Below are positions 1-14,590 of a stretch of 21,426 nt of DNA, in pieces. How positions within the stretch are numbered: the first letter of the stretch is position 1; each line of letters starts with the position of its first letter. The notes below the pieces were generated by a model. The model had not been told where the DNA came from, did no database searches, and saw only the letters and a program-made list of their open reading frames with translations. The position numbers and the translations under genes were made by a program. Source of the DNA: Thamnocephalis sphaerospora (Eukaryota > Zoopagomycota > Zoopagomycetes > Zoopagales > Sigmoideomycetaceae); the NCBI GenBank assembly GCA_003614735.1, contig KZ992682.1, positions 1 through 21,426 of the forward strand, written 5' to 3'.

Positions 1-4812
<4,812 letters not shown>

Positions 4813-5572
4813 ATGCACATCAACGAAGGTGCTGCGACCGGATGATGACGACGGCGGTGATGCCAGCGGCTATTCATCGCCAGCAACAGCGCCGCTTGCT
4901 TGTCTCCGCTTTTTCTTCGCGCATTTTGTATCCCCTCTTATGCCTTTCTCGCAGTGCGGGCCGAGCCTCTGCCTTGCGCATTGTCGTGCTTGCTGTGCCG
5001 ATGCGCCGAAAGCGCACGCGTGCATCGGGTCGCGCTGCTTTGCGCATCATCATGTTGTAAAACCCACATAAAAAGCACACAGATTTACGCCAGCGTTGCG
5101 ATTCGCTTTTACCACACGTGCCGTACACACTCTTTCGGGCGAATACATGTACATAAACAACGGTAACGGTGTAGTTGCAGTATCGTATACTAGGCTGCTT
5201 TCATCCAAACTGTTGGATGCGCGCGTAATCTGCGCGCAAGTCACGGAGGTAATGCAGACGGCGGTGCAACAAAATGGTGACAAATACAGTATGCATGCCA
5301 GCCAAGGCTAATGCACGGGGCGGAACAAGAATAATATGAGCATACGGAATTGATGGCTAAAAGGAATGCGCGTGAGTGGAGCGTATTGCACAGAGAGAAA
5401 GAAAGAAAAAGGGGCGCGATGCGGAGAGAGACAAGGATCAGTAAAGAAGGAAGAAAGCGCCATGGCACTTGCAGCCGCGGACAGCAGCCTATGCAGTACT
5501 ATGAGCACAAAAGGCGAAAGAATGAAGAGGGCAGAGAAGCGGATGGAGCCATGATGGTGATGTTGACGACGC
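4813..5572. other. Convergent intergenic region between RPB1 and the RhoGEF gene
   Basis: This 760-bp stretch holds the 3'UTRs of two convergent genes. About 5390-5465 is purine-rich on the plus strand (GAAAGAAAGAAAAAGG-like and GGAGAGAGAC-like), so it is pyrimidine-rich in the RhoGEF transcript. All open frames here are short, overlap each other and lack any recognisable domain. No RNA gene was seen. Confidence 0.6.
5056..5073 (+). terminator. Candidate RPB1 polyadenylation signal
   Basis: TGTAAA at 5056-5061 is followed by ATAAAA at 5068-5073, about 255 nt after the RPB1 stop. The arrangement resembles the UGUA-type element plus A-rich positioning element of fungal 3' ends. This is motif-level evidence only. 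Confidence 0.35.
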
Positions 5573-8500
5573 CTACTTGGATCCATTGCCGGTTGCTATT
5601 GGCGTCACCGGGCGCGATATGCCCAGCAGGCCCGCGTTGGTGTGGTGCATGCCCAGACTTAGGGGCGAGCGACCGTTGCTGCGATGGCCGCTGCTGCCGC
5701 CGCTGCCGCTGTGGCTGATGGCACGGTGAGCTAACGTAGAGTGCGATCGCGATTCGGAAAGCGTTGCTGGAGTGCTAAGCGGGCGCAGCGACGCTGCTAA
5801 CGACGGATCCGATGCTCGCATCGAAAGAGGACGGCGGCGTAGGGCCAGGGTCGGCGGCGTGGCGGTGGAGGGCGCAGAATCGGAAAGCTCTTCAGGTGTC
5901 GAATCGTAGGCCTGCGTGGTACGTCGCGGGCGGCGGAATGTGTTGCGCAGCATACGCGACATTGTTGCTACCGTCGACGTTGGCGTGGACGCTTCCGTCT
6001 CCGTCTCCGTCTCCTCCTCCTCTCCGCTCTCTTTGCCGGCTGTCTGCGACCAGTTGACGGTGATGGTGGGCGGCACAAGCGTGTTGGCCAGTGTCATGGG
6101 TGAGGAGATGGAGGTGGTGCGTTTGAGGGACGGTGGAGAGCTCGAAAGCGCTCGCCTTGGGGGATTCGGACTGGGAGAGCGCGCCCGAGATGAAGGCTGT
6201 TCTCCCGCGTCATCCAGCGAAAACGGCAGAGCCAGAGCAAGCGAGCTGACGCGCTGCGGTCGGCTGGACCGTGCTGCATGTGTCGATGTACGCTTGACCG
6301 CGTTCTTTTGCGGGACACTGGCGGTTGTATCGACCGCCAGCTTTGCACTTGATAGCGTCAGCGACAGACTGTGATGGGCGATGGAGGCTGGCGTGCGCAG
6401 ACTTGACGTGCGTTCAGGCGTAACGGCGTTGTTGGCCAGCCGCGCATAATCGGATGGCATCACCACCGACATGGACTGCGCCTTGAGCGCCCGCTCCGCC
6501 AGCGTGCTGCTATTGCCAGTGTCACGCCGCCTTATCGCTGTGATTTCGTCCATGTTACCGCTGACGGCACGCGGACGCGTCGTCGCTGTCGCTGTCGTTG
6601 TTGTCGTTTCTTTGGCCGCAATGGCGTTCATGCGCAGTTCCAGCGCGTGCACCGACTGACGATCGTTGGTGAACACGTCGTGGAACCGCTGTTCTACCGT
6701 GGCACGCCGGGATGGGGTTGACGCGCTGTTTGACGTTGCCGCCAACGACCAAGATGTGCGGGATGGCGGTGCCGATACCGGCGGCGTAAGCGTGGCGCTG
6801 CACTTTGCCGGCGAGTACCCAGCCGCCTTGCTGCCAGGTGAGGGCGCTGTGTTCCATTGGGCGCGCAACTCCACTGACTTGGCACGCCGTACCGGAAGCA
6901 TCCGCTGCACGAGGCTGCTCTGGCGAGAGCAGTTGGTGGACACACTCGTACGCGGCTGCTCGTCCAGCGTTGACAGAGTATCGGAACGCCGGCGAGAGAG
7001 CGTGCGCTGAATGGAGCCGCCGCCCAGACCAGAGGCAAACGAATTGCGGACCGTGCTAGCACTCTTGCCGCTGCTGATGCTACGACCGCTATTGCGCGAC
7101 GTGAGCGCATGTGGCGTGGCCGTCAGCAGCGCGTCCACCAGCGTTGCATCCGAGCCTGCCGAAAGATAATCGGCGCTGGAAGTGGACATGTCCATCGCGA
7201 CAGGCGAACTGCACAGCGGCGTGATGCGATCCGACTGATCCGAGTCGACCGAGTAGGTGGAAGTGGCGCGGCTCATTCCCAGTGCCGGGTAAGTGGGCAC
7301 CAGACGACCCAGCGAATTGAGCCACAGTTTCCGCTCACGACTGCCGGCTGCGCCAAAATCGTAACAGCGACCGGTCGTCGCACACCGAAGACGCCACGCG
7401 TGCTTGAGCGGCACCGCTATCCGCCAATACGTCACGAATGGTTAGCCAGGCATCAATTTAGCATACCCGCAGTTCACGCTGCAGCGCCACCCACCAAGGC
7501 TATCGTCCAGCTCGGCCAGCGCCATCTCCGCCAGGGACAGGCGGTACACGACCCGATAGGTTTTAGCGCGCCGTGCCCGTGCAATCACCAGCTGATCCGA
7601 AAACAAAAAGCAGCCATAGTACTTGACACACGGCTTTGGCCGACGGTCATAGTCGATCATTTCCAGCGCTCCTGCAAGCAGCAGCGTGTGATCATGGCTG
7701 CGGGCAATTTCTGGGAAGGCATGAATCTGCCAAACAAGTCAACGCGTCATGAGCGGAGGAGCCGCGGAGTGGCGCTACAGCGGAGTCTACTCACCGAAGA
7801 TTCGTCCACACGCGATAGAAATAGACGTGTGCGCTCGCGTGCCTCAGCCATACGCTTGGCCTCGTCAATGGAGCTGGCGATGCTGCGCAGCATTTCCATC
7901 GCGTTGACAAGATCGCGATGGTTCTGTGACGTCTCGGCGAAAAAGGGCAGCAGCTCGCGCATAACAATGGGATACTGACATAGGCGCTGCACTGGCTTGA
8001 TGAGATAGTCATGCAGGGTGAGCCGTGTATCAGCATGATGCGCCCGCAGGCGGCGTTTGCATGCTTCGGTGAATGAGCGCCATTTTGCATTGGCCGAAAG
8101 CTGCGTCAGCACCCGCAGTGCGCTGTCGTGCAGCGCGCAGTAGTCGACATAGGCGTAAAACTCATCCCTCTGCGTCAAGGGTGTGAATGTGAGCAAACAA
8201 GCAGGCATGCACACACGCTTGCCTATTTCTCCCTGGATGGCACGCGCACCTGATCTAGAAATACGCCGCCTAGCGTTGCCACGGCCGTTGCATCATCGTC
8301 TTGGTCAGCATCTCCGACCAACAGCGCCGGCTCCGCTGCATTATCCTCCTCCTCCGCATCGATCGACACTCGGCTGTTGGCGCCGCTGCTAAAGACATGC
8401 GTCACAAGCGCACTCTCCATGCCATCGAGCAGTTTGGCGTGGCAGCCACGGATTTCCAGCGCATTCCGAATCACCGTCCGCTTCTGTTCGCCGTCGATCC

Positions 8501-9185
8501 AGGGTAGCGCAGAGAAAGGCAGGAGAAACACCTACGCGACACAAATGCATGGCAGAACATGTGCCGCCGACATGCAGCATGCAGATTTCCGGTACCCCGT
8601 GGTCATCGTAGCGGCCAGCGTCATTGCGACGAGATAATGCAGAGTGCGCATACACCGTCTGGTTAGCAACGTTATCGGATGAGGCCCACCACAGCGCTGC
8701 CGCACTGCATGCCGACGCTGCTGCTGCCGCTGCCGCCGCTTATTGGTGTGCGGGCCAAAGCATGCGGCGTTGCACAGCGCCAAAAACACTGCAAACCGGC
8801 CGAGCGGCCAGCGCACCACGGATGACCGCACAAACGAATCGTGAGGCTGCATGCCACGCAGTGCAGCCCTGCAAGCACATACCTCTAGCAAAAGGCCCAG
8901 ATCGCGGAGATAGCGCTGCTCCGTCTCGAGCAGTTCACGAAAGGCGTGCAGCTGGCGTTGGCGTGCTCGCAGCTGCCGCGCACGGTCGATGGATCCGTCC
9001 ATGGCCGAGGCGCTCACGCCCGAGAGATCGTCTATATGCGCGCTGGCGAGCAACGCAAGCGGCGCGGCTGCCACCTCATCGAGTGACGCATCAACGGCTG
9101 TCTTGTCAACACCAGTGGCCGTTGAGCCAAACTGCCTAGAAGCGTCGTCGTCGGCCAGCGTATGGGTGGGCGTGGCGCGTGTCAT
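5573..9185 (-). CDS. Rho guanine-nucleotide exchange factor (DH-PH) with long Ser/Thr-rich tail
   Basis: This is a predicted activator of a Rho-family GTPase at the cell cortex. Minus-strand exons are 9185..8883, 8531..8250, 8169..7795, 7726..7495 and 7416..5573, encoding about 1011 residues. Introns are 351, 80, 68 and 78 bp. The DH domain spans residues 80 to about 305: it opens with ELLETEQRYLRDL (conserved region 1) and contains LIKPVQR at 251-257 within DYLIKPVQRLCQYPIVMREL (conserved region 3). The PH domain spans about 334-436, from HTLLLAGALEMIDYD to the conserved Trp429 in KLWLNSLGRLV. From about residue 437 to the end the protein is low-complexity, rich in Ser, Thr, Pro and Arg, with an acidic EEEETETETE patch. 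The start is the first ATG after an in-frame TGA at 9203-9201. The GTPase target (Rho1, Cdc42 or Rac) cannot be read from the sequence. Exon 1 and the 351-bp intron are the least certain parts. Confidence 0.88.
8532..8882 (-). other. RhoGEF intron 1 (351 bp)
   Basis: On the minus strand the donor GTATGT follows the codons for GLLLE and the acceptor GCGTAG precedes GTGTTTCTCCTG (VFLL). It is phase 0 and yields LLLEVFLLPFS, fitting the first DH helix. It is the longest intron seen here, and I found no extra coding exon inside it. Confidence 0.75.
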
Positions 9186-9333
9186 GAGCGGCAGCACGGG
9201 TCACCGGACGCCAGGTCAAACTTTCGAGACAACGAGCCAAATGGCACGCGCTCGTAGTGGTGGACCGTCAGCGGGGGTTGGCAGGGCAGCAATGCCACCA
9301 AGCACGTCGCGCGCGTTCTAGTAGCGTCGGTCG

Positions 9334-9354
9334 CTGACAACGAGTACGTTAGTA
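9334..9354 (-). promoter_or_regulatory. Branch site plus acceptor of a candidate 5'UTR intron of the RhoGEF gene
   Basis: A perfect TACTAAC branch sequence reads on the minus strand at 9354-9348, followed by TTGTCAG ending at 9334. No ATG occurs between 9333 and the RhoGEF start at 9185, as expected of a short leader exon. I could not identify a convincing donor. Confidence 0.35.
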
Positions 9355-9770
9355 CAGGCAACAATGAGGTAAAAGAGAGAACCACAAGGGTGATGGCGAT
9401 GGTAGCCTGAGAGTGCGCGTGCAGCTTAAAAGGCTGGCTCAACGGCGCGGTGGAAAGGGTAAATTACACCGACGGTGAATGAATGGCAATAGCCAGCGCC
9501 ACTAAACATAGAACAGCGCCCGAGGAGAAAACGCAAGGCGCTGGATAGAGAAAGCGGGGATACTGATGGACTGGCCAGCCACGCTACCTGGACGACGGAT
9601 GTTCGGCCAGAAAGCGCAGATAGCGTTGGAAACAACAGGGAGAGCTGGAAAAAGAGCGGCCCGCCAGCTGCATATACATGAACAAGCCGAATAAGCGGCT
9701 ACGAGCAATAAGGAAAGACGAGGCGGAACAGAACAGATGGAGCAGCAGGCGCGTGGTGGAGAACGGGTGA

Positions 9771-9790
9771 GCAGGCAGGCAGGCAGGCAG
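9771..9790. repeat. (GCAG)5 microsatellite
   Basis: Five perfect tandem GCAG units occur in non-coding DNA. Confidence 0.9.
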
Positions 9791-9852
9791 ATGGACAGCC
9801 GAATGACCGCCGGGCGACTGCCCGTTTGGTACAGCAGCCCACATTCATCCGC

Positions 9853-9894
9853 CACACACATACACGCACACACGCACACACACGCGCGCGCGCA
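9853..9894. repeat. 42-bp alternating pyrimidine-purine tract (CA/CG/TA)
   Basis: Every base from 9853 to 9894 alternates pyrimidine then purine. CA dinucleotides dominate the first part and the run ends with CGCGCGCGCGCA. Perfect alternation with a CG core is the classical composition favouring left-handed Z-DNA under negative supercoiling. It lies in the divergent promoter region. Confidence 0.9.
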
Positions 9895-10334
9895 AGTGTC
9901 TGACCAGCGAGACTGCTTTGGCTCGGTTGGCGACCAGGTTTCCAATATTATCAGAGCCAAGGTAAGCATGCCATCATGCAAACAAGCACAGGCAACCCAT
10001 GGTAGACCAGAAAGCAAAGGAAAAAAAACCGCTGCACTGGCCTGCTGGCAGGTGGCATTACCCAAGGTGCACAGTAGCCAGCATGTACGGCCGCCATCAC
10101 CGACCAAGTAGGCTACCGCGCCGATCAACTTGTCGGCTGCTCGACCACATGGCTTGAAAAAGCGCACGACTGCGGGCCACCATTTCGGCCAAAGACTGAC
10201 AAAAACAGCGGGTGGAGGCGCTTGGCGGGGGCACATGTACGACCAGCCAAAACAGTATGACGTGCGGCTGCCCAAGCAACCCTTCATGGCCAGTGACCCA
10301 TGCACTTTACACCGATGGCCACCTGCAAGGTAGA

Positions 10335-10351
10335 GAAAGAAAGAAAGAAAG
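10335..10351. repeat. (GAAA)n microsatellite
   Basis: Four tandem GAAA units in purine-rich non-coding DNA; the run is followed by GAGAAAC. Confidence 0.85.
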
Positions 10352-11355
10352 AGAAACACATCTGGTGGCACGCTCGCTAGCGTCCCATGGCGCCATCGAC
10401 GGCCAGCCAAGCGGCCGTAACACGCCTATGCCTAGGCCAGACAACACTCACCGTCTGCGAGGAAAAGAGGCTGTGTATCGTTACCGTGTACACCAGCGAA
10501 ACGCCCTGGGTACAGGCGGCCAGCAACGGGCGAATCCGGTCGGATGCGTTACGCTCGACTGCAGTGGAAGAGAAAGAGAGAAAGAGAGACGTGGCAAGGA
10601 GAAAAAGGAGGATAGCGCGGCGGATGCAACACGTAACGCACGCTGTACACGCTAATCCCTCATGGAGGCCTGCAAAAGGCAATCGCAAGCAATGGCAGCA
10701 GCGACAACAACAACCAGGTGCAGGCGGGAGCGGACGAGGACGCGCTCCTGTGCGTGGAGAGATGTGCCCCTATATGATGCCAGCCGGATGCGTCGGTCGG
10801 TCAAAGGGGCGGCGAGGCAGGGGTGGGATGAACCAGCATGGTCACTCGAGCGCGATCCACGAACAAGCGCAGCCGGCAGCCAAGGCACCTGCAGACGCGC
10901 CCCGCGCCTTGACTTGGGAAAACGCTGGCGAGGGTTGCCAGCGAAGGCGGCAGGGTGCATGGTAAAAAGTCGCATGGTCACGATACAATGTTGGAAGCGC
11001 ATCATCGGTGGATCACCAAGCGTGACATTGCATCAGATGCACCAGCGCAGGTGGCAAGCGCAGATGCCATACGGAAAGCTTACCCGAGCAAACCACAATG
11101 TTGTCTCGGTGTTTGTTACACCTGCACACGGACGCGTGCTCAGAACGGCAGGGGGGCACGCGGCGTATCGGATGGCCGATGAATCGTCGTGCTGCTTCAC
11201 GGCCACGATGGTGCCACGCGCTAAAGTGCAGCCACCGCCAAAAAAGGCGGGCCTAAAGCGGCGCAATAAAAGAGAGGGCGACGGCAGGATAGCTGACGAC
11301 CAAGGGATACGCACACAAAAGGATAACAGAACAGACGGCGGGCAAGAAGCAAGGT

Positions 11356-11376
11356 AGCAGCAGCAGCAGCAGCAGC
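11356..11376. repeat. (AGC)7 microsatellite
   Basis: Seven perfect AGC units, only 16 bp upstream of a second triplet run, (GTC)9. No supported gene overlaps it. Confidence 0.9.
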
Positions 11377-11392
11377 TAGGCGGTCTAGCGTT

Positions 11393-11421
11393 GTCGTCGT
11401 CGTCGTCGTCGTCGTCGTCGT
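11393..11421. repeat. (GTC)9 microsatellite
   Basis: Nine perfect GTC units plus a partial unit. Together with the adjacent (AGC)7 this forms a compound triplet repeat about 65 bp across. Confidence 0.9.
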
Positions 11422-12158
11422 GACCAGGAACACATACCAAGCGACGACATTAATAAGGCAAGTGGCCCATCAGTTGGTAACCCAGCAGCCATTCTGCCTC
11501 GACAACGAATGTCGCCTCATGGCCCATATCACTGCAGCTAGGCTGGCGTACGCCGAGACGACCACGATGCGAGCCGTGTCCGGGAAAGATATCAGTAGCG
11601 CTGGTAGCGCCGGCAAGTGCACGCAGCACAGCACACCGGGTGCCGCAGTGCCGCGCAGTGCGGTCGACTGCATCCACCCATAAGCGCTATGGCCATAGCA
11701 CGTACGTGGCTGTGAGCGGGTGTGGATGGGCGCACCTACACGCATGAGCTACTGCGTCGCGGCGGCCCACCCACACGCACTCACACCAGTGGGAGCCAGC
11801 AGCTTTGTGTTCAATGTGGATTGCCGTAGTGGGAAGGCGCGAGCCAACCATAGCTGGGCCGGCGATCCAATCAGCGTTGTTGTTTGAAATGCCAGCTGCT
11901 TTTATACATGCCAACAGGGCTGGTGCCCACCTGTGCTGCTACATACACCCACCTGTTCTTTACCGTCTGGCCATTGTTGGCTTATCTCTGTGCGCGGCCA
12001 CGCTCAAGGCCAATCTAATTCGCCTGCAAGCTTACTCTTGCTTCTGTCCTATACACACCACTATCTATCCTTTACTTGTCAAAGCACGCGCTGGCCTTGG
12101 CGCTTCTGCCATTGTTCTGCTGGCCCAAGCAAGGCCCGTCTTGACTGTCCAACAACAG

Positions 12159-12188
12159 CACACACACACACACACACACACGCACACA
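12159..12188. repeat. (CA)11 microsatellite with CGCACACA extension
   Basis: A dinucleotide repeat about 175-205 bp upstream of the FYVE-RING start codon. In one frame it would read Thr-His repeats, but I take it as promoter or leader DNA. Confidence 0.9.
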
Positions 12189-12362
12189 TATTCACACATA
12201 TTCACTTACTCGGACCGCTCCGCGAGTGGTTATTCTCTTAAAGCCAGCTGCTCTGATTGCGCTTGTGCGAGTTCCCGCCCAAGTTGGCCGCCGCACGGTA
12301 ACCGCCGCGGACACTTGAATCTGGTGGGAGCACACGCGTTTCGTCGTAGCCCTTGTAGATTC

Positions 12363-14186
12363 ATGTTCTCTGGCTGGTTCGGGTGGACGGCACCTGCAAC
12401 GCCTGCACCACAGGCCGCGCGGGCGTTGACCGACAGCACTAGTCGCAGCAGCAACGGCAGCGGCGACGACGAAAAGACACCACATGCTTCCTCCCTGCAA
12501 GCCACCGTGGCACCTGCAGGGGACGAGCTGGCCATGGACGCGGCAGAGGACACGGCTGCATCGCTCACGGCGCCGCTGATAGCCGCGTCGCCCACTGGCC
12601 CGCCACGAGCAAACCGCGGACGTGCGCGCGCGTCTACCATCGGGGCTGATGGCACGTCATCGGCCAGCATGCCCATGCCGACAACCGCTGTGCATGTTTT
12701 GCGCACTCGCAGCAACACGACACAGTCGTCCCCTGGCGCATCGTTTCACCCGCCGCTCACGCATACGATACCACGGCTGAAGCCTGCGGGCGAGCACAGC
12801 ACGTGCTACCATTGCGGCAGCCAGTTTTCCTTTTACCGCCGCAAGGCAAGTACTCGGCTGGCGATGACGCACGCGCCAAGCAGCTAACGTGTCATGGACA
12901 ATGTTGACGGCTTGGCCTGGTGTGACGGCGCGCGTGGCAAATGCTGGCGTATGGACCTCATGCAGTATCATTGCCATTACTGCGGTACGTGGCGCGATGC
13001 ATTCGCCTTGGACGATGGAGCTGCACACGATCCGTTGCTCATCACGATGGCCTGCAACAGGCTGCGTCTGTTGCTATCACTGCACGCAAAACTCGCATGC
13101 GCTGCCCCAATTTGGCTATTTCAAGTAAGCACGGCATAGCAGGCATGGAATGGTGCATGGCGGCTGACTTGATGGCGCCAATGTTAGCCCGGTTCAGGTG
13201 TGCGATTTCTGCTCAAAATACATCCCCCGTAGGTGACAGCTGGCGGAATGATGGCAGAGCGCGTCGACTAACTTTGTTGCAGTGGCCACCATGCCGGCCG
13301 AAGAGTTGATGGAGCAGCGGCCTAAACTGCTGCGCAATTATGTATTGGCGTACGATCTGTCGATAGAATCACCGCCGCCCGAAGACAAGGAAACGTTGGT
13401 GGCGATTATTCGGTCCGCACAGCCGCTTAGTGACGGCCAGGAACGATTCTTTCGTGCCAACATGCCCGAATCACCTATTCGGCCCATGCTTTCGTTGTTT
13501 GCTGCTTCCATCGAACAGCTGCTGCTGGGGCGCGCCATCGACTATGACGATATGGAGTTGACGCCGGAAATGGTCGAGGAGCGCGAGCAGTTTGAGCAGA
13601 TGCTAGCGCAGTTGTACGGCTTTGATTCGCTCGAAGCGGTAACGGAAGCCACTCGTGACGTGCCTGAATCGTCGGATGGCGCCGAGGAGGGGAGCACGCG
13701 ACGCCGCTCGGAGCAGACGCCACCTGCTCCGCCCCCTTCCATCACCGCCATCATCAGCGATCGAATGGACCTGGAAGCATTTAGCATGGTGACACTACGC
13801 GGTATTCTGGCCGAAAACTGCGTTGCCACCGATGAAAAAATCGACAAACCTTCGCTGGTACGGCGCGTGCAGCGGTTGGTCGACAATACGGCGCGTGAAA
13901 TGGGTAAGTGGCAGTGATAGCGACAGCATGCATGCGGAAACGAAGCCGTGGCCGATTCAACTGACCAAACGCATGCGCACCCACAGCCAAACACGCCAAC
14001 ACATCCCCCGAAGACGACAGCGTCTGCCGCATCTGTTGTGACGCGCTCATCAACGCCGTATTCCTCGAGTGCGGACATATGGCCGCATGCATGCCGTGTG
14101 CAAAGCGGCTGCAGCAGGAAGAGCGCAATCTTTGCCCCATCTGCCGTGATCCCATCACGCGCGTCGTCCATGTCTTTCGCACTTGA
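12363..14186 (+). CDS. FYVE-like / SAP-like / RING-HC ubiquitin ligase, RNF34/RFFL (CARP)-type
   Basis: This is a predicted E3 ubiquitin ligase, probably acting at endosomal or other membranes. Exons are 12363..12845, 12966..12984, 13061..13124, 13188..13228, 13283..13903 and 13987..14186, encoding 475 residues. The FYVE-like finger spans residues 148 to about 202, with pairs C148/C151, C164/C167, C172/C175 and C194/C197; the core CYHCGSQFSFYRRK-YHCHYC matches the residue spacing of RNF34. SAP-like segments follow at about 207-249 (KLLRNYVLAYDL) and about 370-405 (VTLRGILAENCV). A C-terminal RING-HC at 423-463 carries CRIC, CGHMAACMPC and CPIC, and the end VVHVFRT resembles the RNF34 C-terminus. 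The classical FYVE WxxD and RHHCR motifs are absent, as in CARP proteins, so PI3P binding is doubtful. The yeast FYVE-RING protein Pib1 is a more distant comparison. The start is the ATG after the CA repeat (MFSGWFGW); the frame is open further upstream, so it could be longer. Confidence 0.85.
12846..12965 (+). other. GC-AG intron (120 bp) in the FYVE-RING gene
   Basis: The donor is AAG|GCAAGT and the acceptor is CATGCAG before TATCATTGC. Joining gives RRK-YHCHYC at exactly the residue spacing of CARP-type fingers, in phase 0. The only nearby GT (AAGGCAA|GTACTC) would break both frame and finger spacing. AAG|GCAAGT is the standard consensus for the minor GC-AG class. Confidence 0.8.
12966..12984 (+). 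other. 19-nt microexon of the FYVE-RING gene
   Basis: The microexon encodes YHCHYC plus the first base of a Gly codon, supplying the second zinc-ligand pair (C164 and C167). It is flanked by an acceptor CATGCAG and a donor GTACGT. Neighbouring coding exons of 64 and 41 nt are also very short, so the zinc finger is spread over four exons. Confidence 0.8.
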
Positions 14187-14556
14187 CCGTTTCTATCGTC
14201 GTGACATTGCCCGTAATCTTAACATGTACTTTTTTCCTGCTACGCTCATGTACGCGCCTATGCATGGAGGCAGAGTGAGGAGGCCGGCGGTCGGACAAAC
14301 CGTCACAATTGTACCATGCTCGGAACATCCCGCGAAGGCCTCCTTCTCCTGCCGACCCGCGATTAAGCACGTGACGACCTAGGATTCGCCCTGGCCTGCG
14401 ACAGAGTACGGCGTCTGCGGCATGTTACGGATGGGCCTGGCCGTATGCCGGTGCAAAGCCGCCCGTGGGTCGAGCAGGTCATGGGCAGCCACGTTGTTGC
14501 TGGGCGGGGATGCGGCGAGTGGGGAGATGGCACGGGCGGCTTGGTCGCAGTCACAT

Positions 14557-14590
14557 AGATAAGCCTTTTCGGAGGTTGGTTCCGTTATCA
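14557..14590. promoter_or_regulatory. Pair of GATA-factor binding hexamers upstream of the GATA gene
   Basis: AGATAA occurs at 14557-14562 on the plus strand and TGATAA at 14590-14585 on the minus strand; both match HGATAR. Two further hexamers (CGATAA, minus strand) are at 14899-14894 and 14932-14927. About four such hexamers are expected by chance in 1.45 kb, so the count is not an enrichment. Only the close pairing is suggestive. Confidence 0.3.

Larger units (their letters stand above)
9186..12362. other. 3.2 kb divergent intergenic region with microsatellites
   Basis: This region separates the minus-strand RhoGEF from the plus-strand FYVE-RING gene, so it must contain both promoters. 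It holds (GCAG)5, a 42-bp CA/CG alternating tract, a GAAA tract, (AGC)7, (GTC)9 and (CA)11. Several frames stay open for 200-300 codons, but their translations are Cys/Trp- or Arg-rich, run through the microsatellites, and show no domain. No tRNA B-box was found by eye. A non-coding transcript cannot be excluded from sequence. Confidence 0.55.

Noticed and set aside
7109-7978. 289-codon plus-strand frame opposite the RhoGEF
   Set aside because: It crosses RhoGEF exons encoding the PH and DH domains and two well-supported introns, and its translation has no domain.
9502-10410. 302-codon minus-strand frame in the divergent gap
   Set aside because: It is rich in Cys, Trp and Leu, passes through the CA/CG and GCAG microsatellites (for example a Cys-Val-Cys run), and has no domain or neighbouring splice pattern.
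10387-10965. 192-codon plus-strand frame in the divergent gap
   Set aside because: Its Arg/Lys/Gln composition reflects purine-rich repeats and several other frames overlap it. No recognisable motif.
11805-12362. Upstream extension of the FYVE-RING open frame
   Set aside because: The frame is open but reads Thr-His repeats from (CA)n and has no conserved residues. The ATG at 12363 is the better start, though not proven.
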